Position numbers and translations under genes: made by a program
The notes under the pieces: generated by a model
What the model saw: the letters and a program-made list of their open reading frames with translations, nothing else
Told to the model about the DNA's origin: nothing
The model's database searches: none
Shown: positions 1 to 7,842 of the stretch, in pieces
Layout of the letters: each line of letters opens with the position of its first letter
How positions within the stretch are numbered: position 1 is the first letter of the stretch
Source: UBA9732 sp963649615
Lineage (GTDB): Bacteria > Spirochaetota > Spirochaetia > Sphaerochaetales > Sphaerochaetaceae
Assembly: GCA_963649615.1 (NCBI GenBank)
Contig: CAVJIN010000045.1
Location: 1 to 11,803, forward strand
Direction: 5' to 3'
Length of the DNA: 11,803 bases

Positions 1-2454
1 AATCTCGCTTAACATCTCCAAGGTCTTGTCAGCGACAGGCTTAACAGAAGGCTTAACAGAGGGCTTAACAGAAGTCTTAACAGAAGTCTTAGCAGAAGGT
101 TTAGCATCTGACTTAGAACCAAACGCACCCTCATATCCAGCTGCAAAAGCAAGTTTTCCAACCTTCTTGGCAAAACCAACTCTCTCAACACTACCAGCAG
201 AACGAGCCTTTAACTCAGCCTTATAGATACGGCGGTAAGAACCAGAACCCGGCTCATAAAGCGAATCAGAAGAATTTTTTCTAGAATAGTAATAACTCTT
301 CTTCCTGCCATAGCCATAGTAACCACCATAGCCATAATAACCAGAAGAACCAAATCCATGCGTGCTTTGGTTGCTTGGAATAACACCATAGAAAATATAA
401 CCAAGAATAGGAGCCTGCAAGAACCCAAGATTCTGAGCAAACCCATAAATTGAATTTTTCGTAGAAATGCCAGCTCTAACATCCAAAACAAAGCCATCCA
501 AATTCTTTGCCAAATTAGTAAATTCAGAACCGTATGAAAGAGGTGGAGAATCAATAATGATGTAATCGTAAACTCTCCTGAGTTTCTTCAACACACCTGA
601 GAACTCTTCAGAACTAAACAGGGCATTAGGGTTTCTTGTACCACGTCCAGGAGGAAGAATATGCAAATTAGGAAGGTCATTAAGAGGCTGTAAGATACAC
701 CGCTCAAGAGGGATCCCAGTCACCACAACATCCACAAGCCCTACCTTAGAAGTCTTCAGATTGAAGAAATCTTCAATGGCTGGCTTACGGAAGTCAGTAT
801 CAACAATCAAGACCTTCTTGCCCACCATGGCATAAGAAGCCGCCACGTTACAGACAACCGATGTCTTGCCCTCATTCATCTCCGTGGAGTTAATTGAAAG
901 CACCTGAATCTTCTTGGGGGTAGAATACACAATATTATTCGCAATAGACACAAAGCGCTCTGCATACAGCGAGCCAGGAGAATTATACACCACCAAAGAT
1001 GGCACTTCCCTCTTCACCTTAGAAAGATTCTTCAAGTAGTAAGTCCATCCCAACAAAGGAATTGAGCTTCCTAGAACCTGCTTAACGTCATCTTCATCCT
1101 TCACAGAGTTATCCAACAGAGCAAAGAGGAATACTACAAGAACGCCAACAACAGCTCCTCCAAGAACGCCAACAGCCAAGATGGTCAATTTCTTAGGCTT
1201 CACAGCAGTAGTTGGCACCAGCGCCTCATCCACCACGGTTACATTACCCACCACGGCAGCCTCAAGCATCTTGGCCTCTTCCAGCATCTCGCGCAACTTC
1301 AGCAAAAGAGATTCATATATTTGCACATCTCTTTGAAGCTCCTGTAGCTTTCTCTCCAGCACGGGATATTCAGACAGCTCCTCATTCGCCAGCTCTTCCA
1401 TATTCTCCAATACCGATATCCTTGCGCTTACGCACAAATAATCTGTCACAGCTTTGGAATAAGAAGCAGAGTAAGTGCTTCCCAATGAGTTTACAATTTC
1501 CAAAATACTCTTTTCTTTAGCAGAAAGAGCATTTTCCAGCACGTAAACACGGGATGTATTGGCACTTTCGTCCAAGTTAGAATACATGATAAGCTCAGTA
1601 TCATTGGACTTGTATTCTTCCAAGAGCACCTTTACCTGCTCATTTGCAGCAACCTCTTCCAACGAAGGAAGCCCATCAAGAGCAGAAGACAAATCATTGA
1701 TAATGCTCTGGTCTTCAATCAACTGGAGCTTAAGAGGCTCTGTCATCATCTGATAGGTGGCAATACTCTTTGTAAGAATTGAGCTCTTCTCAGTCATTTG
1801 AATGACACCACTGGTTTCTCTGTAGGAAGCAAGCTCGTCACTTGCAACATCCAAGAGCGCCTCTGTAACAGGAATCTGGTTTTCCAAAAATTCACGCTGA
1901 GCACTCTTGGAGTTTCTAGCAATGCTGGAAAGCAAAGAGGTATAAGAACTAGCAACAGCATTAGCATAGTCTGCACAAAATTGTGGATTCTGGTCTGTAA
2001 CAGTAATAGAAACAACTTTTGTACTATTTACTGTAGAAACGGAAACCTTTTTGGAAAGGTCTACCTTAGTCCAGTCTTTTTGAGAGTACAACTCCCCCTC
2101 TGAGTCCACATATTTACTAAGATCTAGCAAAGCTAGGGCATTTTTTAAAGTTTTGTTGGAAGTAACCAGCTGGACTTCCGTATCAATCTTTGCAGAGGAA
2201 TTACTGGTAGAAAGCAAGCTCTCAATAGAAGTAGCATTGGAAGAAATAGGGTCTACCAAAGCTGTAGCGGTGGCTTCGTAAATTGGCACCGTTACCTTTA
2301 GATAGGCAATAGCCAAGCCCAAAGCAACTACTGTAAACAGTATAACCCAAACAATCTTATGTTTGATTAGAGAAATCAACTCAAGAATAGATATTTCTTG
2401 AACATCCCTCGTAGCGTTTTTAGTCTCAACAGTCTTATTCACCTGTTCGCTCAT
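1..2454 (-). CDS. Polysaccharide chain-length regulator / tyrosine autokinase (Wzz-BY-kinase fusion), 3' end outside window
   Basis: Open for 818 codons from ATG 2454 to the window edge with no stop, so the C-terminus is missing. The first membrane segment is at residues 33-52, followed by a periplasmic loop of about 370 residues that is helical and probably coiled-coil. The second membrane segment, about 423-446, is preceded by KPKK. The cytoplasmic kinase has a Walker A-like STEMNEGKTS (523-532, K530), Walker A' VLIVDTDFRKP (548-558) and Walker B YDYIIIDSPP (629-638). A tyrosine cluster lies at 706-744 with 12 Tyr, the expected autophosphorylation region. Wzc/CapB-type proteins cycle phosphorylation to control polymer length and export through a Wza-type channel, and the gene just upstream encodes such a channel. 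ATG 2454 is chosen because GGATGGGTGG precedes it; an in-frame ATG at 2463 abuts the previous stop and has no spaced ribosome site. Odd: a long basic repeat tail follows the Tyr cluster. Confidence 0.93.
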   Translation of the reverse strand, partial: MSEQVNKTVETKNATRDVQEISILELISLIKHKIVWVILFTVVALGLAIAYLKVTVPIYEATATALVDPISSNATSIESLLSTSNSSAKIDTEVQLVTSNKTLKNALALLDLSKYVDSEGELYSQKDWTKVDLSKKVSVSTVNSTKVVSITVTDQNPQFCADYANAVASSYTSLLSSIARNSKSAQREFLENQIPVTEALLDVASDELASYRETSGVIQMTEKSSILTKSIATYQMMTEPLKLQLIEDQSIINDLSSALDGLPSLEEVAANEQVKVLLEEYKSNDTELIMYSNLDESANTSRVYVLENALSAKEKSILEIVNSLGSTYSASYSKAVTDYLCVSARISVLENMEELANEELSEYPVLERKLQELQRDVQIYESLLLKLREMLEEAKMLEAAVVGNVTVVDEALVPTTAVKPKKLTILAVGVLGGAVVGVLVVFLFALLDNSVKDEDDVKQVLGSSIPLLGWTYYLKNLSKVKREVPSLVVYNSPGSLYAERFVSIANNIVYSTPKKIQVLSINSTEMNEGKTSVVCNVAASYAMVGKKVLIVDTDFRKPAIEDFFNLKTSKVGLVDVVVTGIPLERCILQPLNDLPNLHILPPGRGTRNPNALFSSEEFSGVLKKLRRVYDYIIIDSPPLSYGSEFTNLAKNLDGFVLDVRAGISTKNSIYGFAQNLGFLQAPILGYIFYGVIPSNQSTHGFGSSGYYGYGGYYGYGRKKSYYYSRKNSSDSLYEPGSGSYRRIYKAELKARSAGSVERVGFAKKVGKLAFAAGYEGAFGSKSDAKPSAKTSVKTSVKPSVKPSVKPVADKTLEMLSEI
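41..112. repeat. Degenerate 12-bp tandem repeat in the kinase 3' region
   Basis: Consecutive units on the plus strand begin at 41, 53, 65, 77 and 89 with the pattern TTAACAGAAGKC; a sixth, decayed unit starts at 101. On the coding (minus) strand they give an in-frame Ser-Val-Lys-Pro/Thr tetrapeptide repeat (about residues 783-806). Because 12 bp is a whole number of codons, copy number can change without a frameshift. Confidence 0.85.
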
Positions 2455-2464
2455 ACCACCCATC

Positions 2465-3973
2465 CTATTTAACTAAATTAGTAACCCCTGTGATAATCGT
2501 CAAAACAGATGTTACAATACTCAAAATTGATATTGTCAAAGCCAAGTCCGTGCTAAACGTACTTTTAACAACCGTGATTGTACTTTGGGCATCAACAGTT
2601 TCAACCTTCTTAACTCTATTTCCATCTTTATCAAAAACATCTACTTGTTTGTCTGTTCTTGCATTTGACGAATAACCACCGGCCAAATTTATGTAATATT
2701 CAATTGTCCTATCTGGGACATAAGCATAATTACCAGGATTGTTTACTGCTCCGTTTACGGTAACAAAGAGCTGTGAGAATGGAATGACTACCGTATCTCC
2801 TTGCTGAAGCTCAACGTCTCCCTTGCCATCTAAAGTAAGAGTGTCCTGTCCGCTCACAGAAATCTTTTGACCATCACGAATTATGTAAATGTTATCTGTA
2901 TCACTAGAGGCTACAAGCATATCAGAAATACTTCTAATAAGTTGTTGAACAGTCTCACCCGGAACAAAGCTGTACAACACTTTGTTAGCAATAGATGAAG
3001 AAATTGTTCCAGCACTACTTGCCGTTATAGCTCCAGTAATAGTCACATATGGCATTGCTTGATTTGAAGATCCAACAGAGATTACATCACCATCTTTAAG
3101 TTCATAATCAGCCCAATTTGTAGCCAAAGTAACGGCACTGTACGAACCTTCAACATAGTTGGTGACGGTTATTGAACTTGTGTCGGCATAATTAAATAAA
3201 CCTTCACAATAGTTATCAATCAATGTTCCCAAGGTCTCAGCTTCAAGGGTTTGATAAACACCTTCTTTCTTGACTGCACCACTGACGCTAACAGTTTTTT
3301 CTGCCTTCAAGAACTTAACTTCACAACCTGGTTCAAGTAGAGGATTTTGACTGGAATCACCTTTTTTCAAAGCTTTGTACAAGTCATAACTCTTAGTCTC
3401 ACCACTACTGAAAGTAATTTGAACTTCACGCGTTGAAGCATAATTATCTGCAAGATATGCCAAATCAGACAATCTACTTAGACCCCAAGCTGTAACTTGT
3501 GTTGTGTAATAGACTTCACCAGAAACCTTTACAGAAAAAAGCCCACAACCTACTAACGTGAGTTGTGGTGACGAATATGGATAATAGGTAGAAACTAAAT
3601 CTTCCACCTTTGACTTGAATTCGCTAAAAGTTAATCCTTTAGCATCAATACTGCCAATTGATGGAATAGAAACCTTACAAACGCTATCGGCCTGAAGGGA
3701 GAGTGTAATATAACTCTTGCCATCAGAATAAACTAGCTTGAACGAATCCCCTGGCGTGACTGGATAAGAGACATCCCCAAGTGCCAAAAGAACTGGGCTG
3801 GAAGGAATTTCAAGTGACCTGCTAGATAGCCCCAACTGTGCGCTATACGAATAGTCTACGTCATTTGGATACAGTGGAGATTGCACGAACAACCCGTCTG
3901 CAAAAAGCTGAGCACTTGCAAATCCAAAAAACAAAACTATAATCAACGCACAAAGGCGTACATTTCTCCCCAT
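2465..3973 (-). CDS. Polysaccharide export outer-membrane protein with SLBB repeats (Wza-like)
   Basis: A 502-residue secreted protein. Residues 1-21 form a signal peptide: NVR, a hydrophobic core, then ASA before Gln22. A poly-export domain lies at about 69-142 (VTPGDSFKLVY and following). Four SLBB-like units follow, starting near 147 (VKVSGEV), 229 (VSVSGAV), 309 (VTITGAI) and 403 (VTVNGAV). A hydrophobic C-terminal segment, about 476-500, resembles the membrane-crossing helix that ends Wza-type channels. Family role: an oligomeric outer-membrane channel for capsule or exopolysaccharide, partnered by a periplasm-spanning Wzz/BY-kinase, which is the next gene 10 bp downstream. The start at 3973 is chosen because GGAGG sits 7 nt upstream; an earlier ATG at 4000 has no good ribosome site and falls at the predicted transcription start. 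Unlike Escherichia coli Wza there is no lipobox Cys at the cleavage site. Confidence 0.88.
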   Translation of the reverse strand: MGRNVRLCALIIVLFFGFASAQLFADGLFVQSPLYPNDVDYSYSAQLGLSSRSLEIPSSPVLLALGDVSYPVTPGDSFKLVYSDGKSYITLSLQADSVCKVSIPSIGSIDAKGLTFSEFKSKVEDLVSTYYPYSSPQLTLVGCGLFSVKVSGEVYYTTQVTAWGLSRLSDLAYLADNYASTREVQITFSSGETKSYDLYKALKKGDSSQNPLLEPGCEVKFLKAEKTVSVSGAVKKEGVYQTLEAETLGTLIDNYCEGLFNYADTSSITVTNYVEGSYSAVTLATNWADYELKDGDVISVGSSNQAMPYVTITGAITASSAGTISSSIANKVLYSFVPGETVQQLIRSISDMLVASSDTDNIYIIRDGQKISVSGQDTLTLDGKGDVELQQGDTVVIPFSQLFVTVNGAVNNPGNYAYVPDRTIEYYINLAGGYSSNARTDKQVDVFDKDGNRVKKVETVDAQSTITVVKSTFSTDLALTISILSIVTSVLTIITGVTNLVK

Positions 3974-4006
3974 TCTTAAACCTCCAGAAAACGAAAGCAT
4001 TCTTTC

Positions 4007-4035
4007 ATCTTAATAGAATTTTTAAGCCTTTACAA
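4007..4035 (-). promoter_or_regulatory. Candidate promoter for the polysaccharide export genes
   Basis: On the minus strand TTGTAA (4035-4030), a 17-bp spacer and TAAGAT (4012-4007) sit across the gcvT stop codon. The predicted start near 4000 leaves a leader of about 27 nt to the ATG at 3973. This would let the export genes be transcribed independently of gcvT. Based on motif match only. Confidence 0.45.
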
Positions 4036-5134
4036 TATTATCGTTCCGTTTGCCCTTCTTATAGAATGGTGTCTTGACCAAAACAGCCTTCTTTGGCTTG
4101 CCATGGATGACAATCTCAATGGTATCGCCAAATTTCAAGCCGGTTTTACGCTCCATTAAAGCATAGCCCACAAACTTATCCAGCGTAGGACTCTTGCAAC
4201 CACTGGTCACATAGCCAACCTCACGGCCTTCCACCAACACAGGATAACCATTGCGCGCCACACCGCCATCAACCATCTCAAAACCTCGCAAAGAACGTGG
4301 AATTCCCTCTTCCTGTTGCTTAATTAAGGCAGCTTTTCCAATGAAATCTGCATTCTTGTCCAGTTTTACAAACGTACCCAAGTTAGCCTCAAGTGGTGTA
4401 ATACAGTCCGATATCTCATGCCCATACAACGGCAGTTTGGCTTCAAGTCTCAAAGTGTCTCTAGCACCAAGCCCACAAGGCAGAACTCCCATTTCGTAGA
4501 AAGCATTCCAAAGTTCTGGCCCATCTTCTGCAGCGCAATAAATCTCAAATCCGTCTTCTCCCGTATAGCCAGTTCTACCTACAATGCACTTCTTTCCAAG
4601 AATACCTGAAGTATAATCAAGGCCAAAAAAACCTAGATCTCTTGCTTGTGGAATTAACCTACTCACAAAGTCCACGGCAGTAGGCCCTTGAATGGCAATC
4701 TGTGCCGTTTTAGCGCTTAAGTCTGTAATTTTTACGCCATTGGTGGGCTTATGGGCCATTATCCATGCCAAATCCTTCTCAACATTGGAAGCATTCATGA
4801 CAACAAAGAAAAGGTCTTCTTTAAGGCAATAAAGGATTAAGTCATCCACGCAAGTTCCGTTCTCATAACACATGATTGCGTAAAGCGCTCTACCAACAGG
4901 TTGAGTTGAAACATCATTTGTGACAAGACTATCCAAAAAGGCTCTAGCCCCAGGGCCTTCCACCAAACATTCGCCCATATGGGAAACATCAAACATGCCA
5001 GCAGTAGTTCTTACAGCATTATGCTCTGCAATAATTCCAGATTTAAAGTTCACCGGAAGATCCCAGCCTCCAAAGTCAATGAGTTTGACTGCTTCGTAAT
5101 TTTTATAAGCTTCGTAAATAGGTGTTGTGTGCAC
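4022..5134 (-). CDS. gcvT: Glycine cleavage system aminomethyltransferase (T protein)
   Basis: A 370-residue protein, normal length for the family. It transfers the methylene group from aminomethyl-lipoyl GcvH to tetrahydrofolate and releases ammonia, in the cytoplasm. Visible landmarks: FGGWDLPVNF (21-30), FDVSHMGE (48-55), TNDV (72-75), the VDD of the folate site at 96-98 (the family's catalytic Asp lies here) and GRTGYTGEDGFEIY in the middle, followed by the C-terminal barrel domain. The start is a GTG at 5134 with GGAGG about 7 nt upstream; it places the N-terminus where the family normally begins. An ATG at 5147 is out of frame. No gcvH or gcvP is adjacent in the window, so partner subunits must lie elsewhere. 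It ends 48 bp before the export protein and has no obvious terminator. Confidence 0.96.
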   Translation of the reverse strand: MHTTPIYEAYKNYEAVKLIDFGGWDLPVNFKSGIIAEHNAVRTTAGMFDVSHMGECLVEGPGARAFLDSLVTNDVSTQPVGRALYAIMCYENGTCVDDLILYCLKEDLFFVVMNASNVEKDLAWIMAHKPTNGVKITDLSAKTAQIAIQGPTAVDFVSRLIPQARDLGFFGLDYTSGILGKKCIVGRTGYTGEDGFEIYCAAEDGPELWNAFYEMGVLPCGLGARDTLRLEAKLPLYGHEISDCITPLEANLGTFVKLDKNADFIGKAALIKQQEEGIPRSLRGFEMVDGGVARNGYPVLVEGREVGYVTSGCKSPTLDKFVGYALMERKTGLKFGDTIEIVIHGKPKKAVLVKTPFYKKGKRNDNIVKA

Positions 5135-5166
5135 TTCTCTCCTCCATTTTTATATACATACACTCA

Positions 5167-5195
5167 ATCTTATAACCATAAAACACCACTTTCAA
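5167..5195 (-). promoter_or_regulatory. Candidate gcvT promoter
   Basis: Minus strand: TTGAAA (5195-5190), 17 bp, then TAAGAT (5172-5167), with an overlapping TATAAG two bases earlier. It is followed by a short AT-rich leader and the GGAGG site of gcvT. The opposite strand of this 114-bp gap must also hold the promoter of the lipoprotein gene, but no clear -35/-10 pair was found there. Confidence 0.45.
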
Positions 5196-5248
5196 CAAAA
5201 TCTAAATAAAAAAGACTTTTCTTTTGTATTAGTAAATGGAGGCATGTT

Positions 5249-6259
5249 ATGTGCAGAAAAAATATTGTAATTCTTCTCTTTTTGTTGACCCTACCTCTTT
5301 TGTTATCTTTTTCGTGTCAATTGAATCCAGAAAATGGATCATCTATTTCTTCTGACTCAAATTCTTCAATTTGTGTTGCAAGTTGGAATATACAAAATCT
5401 TTTTGACGATATTGATAATGGTACAGAATACAGTGAATACCAAAGTTCAAGTGGTTGGAACACTAAAAGCTACAACCTTAGACTTGCCAACACTGCACAA
5501 GGGATAGACTACTTACCAAAGGCAAAAGACTATATCATAGTTTTAAATGAAATTGAAAACATCAATGCAATTGAAGGTTTACTATCCCAGAAAAAACTAA
5601 GAACAAAGAAAATCTCTTGGTACGCATTTGCTTCAGCCCCTTTAGGCTCAATTGGAACAGCAGTTGTTAGCTCGTTAGAAATTGTAAATGCAAAGGTTCA
5701 CAAAACAGATGATAGCCTCAGGCCCATACTTGAGGTAGAAATTAACACCAATAGTGGAAAATTGTACCTTCTTTCTCTACATTTTAAGTCCAATATAGGA
5801 GGAGAAACAGAAACGGCCCCAATGAGGCTAAAGGCAGCAAAAGTGGTAGCGCAAGTAGCATCAGAAATTAAAAGCAACAACCCTGGAAGTCTAATACTTG
5901 TGTGTGGAGATTTTAATGAAGAATGCTGGGCTGACAATACTATGACACGCTTTTCATCTGTCTTTGCGCCTCTTAAAGTTTCTGGAACATTTTCCAATGG
6001 CCTCTGGTACTGCCCATGGTTAGATACAAGTCAAAACATGTGGCCAAACGGCTCTTACTATTACAATGACCACTGGAAATGCTATGACAATATTCTCATA
6101 TCACAAGAGGGCAAGGATGGCACTGGACTTGAATATGTAAAATCTGGGGTTGTCTTTCAAGGAATATTGAGAACTAGCGACGACAAGCCTAACGCTTGGG
6201 AGCCTGCATTGCTAAAGGGAGTTTCTGACCACTTACCTGTGTGGGTGCTATTAGAATAA
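5249..6259 (+). CDS. Secreted lipoprotein of the endonuclease/exonuclease/phosphatase (EEP, DNase I-like) family
   Basis: A 336-residue protein. Residues 1-23 form a lipoprotein signal with hydrophobic core VILLFLLTLPLLL and a loose lipobox ending SFSC (Cys23), the relaxed form common in spirochaetes. The mature part carries the EEP metal-dependent phosphodiesterase/phosphatase motifs in order: ASWNIQN (44-50), NEIEN with Glu101, SLHFKS with His178, CGDFNEE with Asp221 and Asn223, the YDNIL segment (279-283) and the final GVSDHLPVW with Asp327-His328. All catalytic positions therefore appear present. The substrate cannot be read from sequence: extracellular DNA or RNA, a sugar phosphate or a phospholipid are all handled by this superfamily. 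ATG 5249 is chosen because GGAGG ends 6 nt upstream. The gene stands alone, divergent from gcvT and convergent with clpP. Confidence 0.85.
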   Translation: MCRKNIVILLFLLTLPLLLSFSCQLNPENGSSISSDSNSSICVASWNIQNLFDDIDNGTEYSEYQSSSGWNTKSYNLRLANTAQGIDYLPKAKDYIIVLNEIENINAIEGLLSQKKLRTKKISWYAFASAPLGSIGTAVVSSLEIVNAKVHKTDDSLRPILEVEINTNSGKLYLLSLHFKSNIGGETETAPMRLKAAKVVAQVASEIKSNNPGSLILVCGDFNEECWADNTMTRFSSVFAPLKVSGTFSNGLWYCPWLDTSQNMWPNGSYYYNDHWKCYDNILISQEGKDGTGLEYVKSGVVFQGILRTSDDKPNAWEPALLKGVSDHLPVWVLLE

Positions 6260-6299
6260 AAAACCTCTAGAGATTGGCCTTAAATATCGGATTTAGAGG
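6258..6299 (-). terminator. Intrinsic terminator of clpP
   Basis: On the minus strand CCTCTA (6299-6294) pairs with TAGAGG (6269-6264) across a loop of about 24 nt, immediately followed by six T (6263-6258). The upstream arm lies within the last clpP codons, and the T-tract overlaps the stop codon of the convergent lipoprotein gene. The stem is short, so strength is uncertain. Confidence 0.5.
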
Positions 6300-6873
6300 A
6301 GACTGTGCGGCTAATTAGCCCGTAAGAGATAGCTTGCTGCGCATCCAGCCAGTGGTCTCTGTCTGTATCTTTAGCTACGTCATCAATGGCCTTACCTGTG
6401 GCCTGAGCAATAATCTCGTTAATTCTTTCTTTAATCTTCTCAAGCTGAATTGCGTGAATTTCAATATCTGTAGCGTTACCACGCATCTCGCTTAGTGGCT
6501 GATGAATTAGATAAGAAGAATTCTCAAGTCCAATTCTTCTTTCTGCAGGAACAGCCAAAAGTACGAGTGAAGCTGCGCTTGCAACAAGGCCCATACCAAT
6601 TAAAATTACAGGGGAAGAGACAAATCTAATCATGTCATAGATGGCAAAACCGGAGTTTACATCACCACCAGGAGAGTTAATATAAACCTTAATTGGATCT
6701 TGACTCTCAGAATCTAAAACAACTAGGTCCTTGATAAATTTATCGGCCATTTCCATGTTAATCTCGCCTGTAAGAAAAAGAGAGCGAGTCTTCAGTAGCT
6801 TGTCATATTGACCAACGTTTTCTGGAGCTTTACCAGTTTTCTCTTCCTTATCTTCCAATGCAAATCTATTCAT
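6280..6873 (-). CDS. clpP: ATP-dependent Clp protease proteolytic subunit, divergent ClpP paralogue
   Basis: Serine peptidase of the S14 family; ClpP forms a barrel that degrades proteins fed by Clp ATPases in the cytosol. Counted from the ATG at 6873 (197 aa), the triad is Ser99 (in GLVASAAS), His124 (in YLIHQP) and Asp173 (in DTDRD). The Ser-His spacing of 25 and His-Asp spacing of 49 match Escherichia coli ClpP. YINSPGGDVNSGFAIYDMI is the conserved substrate-strand region. The N-terminus is unlike housekeeping ClpP: the usual segment before the handle is replaced by a charged EDKEEKTGK stretch, and the site reads ASAAS rather than ASMGA. This fits a second paralogue such as several spirochaetes carry. 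GGAGG lies 6 nt before 6873; an adjacent ATG at 6876 is only 3 nt from it, and a GTG at 6888 precedes the ribosome site. Confidence 0.9.
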   Translation of the reverse strand: MNRFALEDKEEKTGKAPENVGQYDKLLKTRSLFLTGEINMEMADKFIKDLVVLDSESQDPIKVYINSPGGDVNSGFAIYDMIRFVSSPVILIGMGLVASAASLVLLAVPAERRIGLENSSYLIHQPLSEMRGNATDIEIHAIQLEKIKERINEIIAQATGKAIDDVAKDTDRDHWLDAQQAISYGLISRTVSSKSDI

Positions 6874-6890
6874 CATGTTCCTCCACACCT

Positions 6891-6919
6891 AAAATAGCAG
6901 TTATTCCCACACTTGGCAA
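6891..6919 (-). promoter_or_regulatory. clpP: Candidate clpP promoter
   Basis: Minus strand: TTGCCA (6919-6914), 17 bp, TATTTT (6896-6891), with an extended -10 TGC just upstream. The predicted start near 6884 gives a very short leader that still contains most of the GGAGG site. Its -35 lies on the same bases as the -35 proposed for era. Confidence 0.5.
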
Positions 6920-6942
6920 TCTACAACATACTTTAATATACT
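6913..6942 (+). promoter_or_regulatory. era: Candidate era promoter, possibly giving a leaderless transcript
   Basis: TTGGCA (6913-6918), 18 bp, TATACT (6937-6942). Only TTAGCC separates the -10 from the era ATG at 6949, so transcription would begin at or within a base or two of the start codon. No Shine-Dalgarno sequence precedes this ATG. An alternative -10, TAATAT at 6934-6939, gives a start only a few bases earlier. Confidence 0.45.
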
Positions 6943-6948
6943 TTAGCC

Positions 6949-7842
6949 ATGAAATGTGCTTCAGTTGCAATAATAGGAAGACCATCCTCTGGAAAATCCA
7001 CGCTGGTCAATACCATATGTGAGTCAAAAGTATCAATAACCTCGCCCACTCCACAAACCACGCGAAACGCAATCCGAGGTATTTACACGGACTCTCGAGG
7101 ACAGCTTATCTTCACAGACACTCCGGGCTACCATCTCTCAGATAAGGGTTTCAACAAACGAATGCAAGAAATTGCTACATCCTCGCTGGAAGAAACAGAC
7201 TCCGTCCTATACCTTGTAGATGCAACCCGTACACCAGGACTGGAAGAAGATGCTATCTCCTATATGCTCAGTGGCCTTTCTGTTCCAGTAATCTGTTGCA
7301 TCAACAAAAAAGACATTTTGAGCCAAGAGCAAATCACTACTGCTAGTGAATATCTAAAGACCCACATGCCTGGCCGTCCTATCCTTGTCACCTCCGCCCT
7401 AGAGGACCAAGGCGTAGACGAAATTCTCATTGAACTATTCAAACACGCGCCAGAAGGCCATCTCATGTACGATGAAAACGCTCGCACTGACCAAAACCTT
7501 GAGTTTCGCATCTCAGAGATTATTAGAGAAAAGGCTATGAATTCTGTCAGCCAAGAAATCCCCCATGCAATCATGGTAGAAGTGGCAGATCTTGAATACA
7601 ATGCAGAAGAAGGCAAAGTTTGGATAAGAGCCTTTATTACCGTTGAGAGAGAAAGCCAAAAAGGAATAATGGTAGGAAAAGGTGGCAACAACATAAAAAA
7701 CATACGTGTTGCGGCATTTAAGGACATCAAAAAGATTTTTCCAGGGTCAAAGTTAGAATTAGACCTTCGCGTTAGAGTCAACGGCAAGTGGAAGACCAAC
7801 GAGACAACACTTAAAAAAGTCTTCTGCGAAACAAAGGCTTAG
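6949..7842 (+). CDS. era: GTPase Era
   Basis: A 297-residue protein, normal Era length. Era is a GTPase that binds the 3' end of 16S rRNA and assists 30S ribosome assembly. N-terminal G domain: P-loop GRPSSGKS (10-17), switch I Thr37-Thr38 in PQTTR, DTPG (57-60), NKKD (119-122) and TSA (148-150). The C-terminal KH domain has EIPHAIMVEV (203-212) and the RNA-binding loop GKGG (243-246). The P-loop has SS where most Era proteins have NV. There is no ribosome site before the ATG; an upstream in-frame alternative is not evident, and the family normally begins only a few residues before the P-loop, which supports 6949. It is convergent with the response regulator gene, and the two stop codons overlap. 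Confidence 0.96.
   Translation: MKCASVAIIGRPSSGKSTLVNTICESKVSITSPTPQTTRNAIRGIYTDSRGQLIFTDTPGYHLSDKGFNKRMQEIATSSLEETDSVLYLVDATRTPGLEEDAISYMLSGLSVPVICCINKKDILSQEQITTASEYLKTHMPGRPILVTSALEDQGVDEILIELFKHAPEGHLMYDENARTDQNLEFRISEIIREKAMNSVSQEIPHAIMVEVADLEYNAEEGKVWIRAFITVERESQKGIMVGKGGNNIKNIRVAAFKDIKKIFPGSKLELDLRVRVNGKWKTNETTLKKVFCETKA

Noticed and set aside
210..554. 114-codon minus-strand frame rich in Met and Leu
   Set aside because: It overlaps the tyrosine-kinase gene on the same strand in another frame; the kinase frame carries the recognisable Walker and Tyr-cluster motifs.
1212..1520. 102-codon plus-strand frame opposite the Wzz region
   Set aside because: Proline-rich antisense shadow of the kinase gene without motifs or a ribosome site.
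3974..4000. Earlier ATG at 4000 as start of the export protein
   Set aside because: It has no spaced ribosome site, adds residues before a normal signal peptide, and coincides with the predicted transcription start. ATG 3973 has GGAGG 7 nt upstream.
7260..7799. 179-codon minus-strand frame inside era
   Set aside because: It is antisense to the conserved G and KH domains, with no domain or ribosome site of its own.
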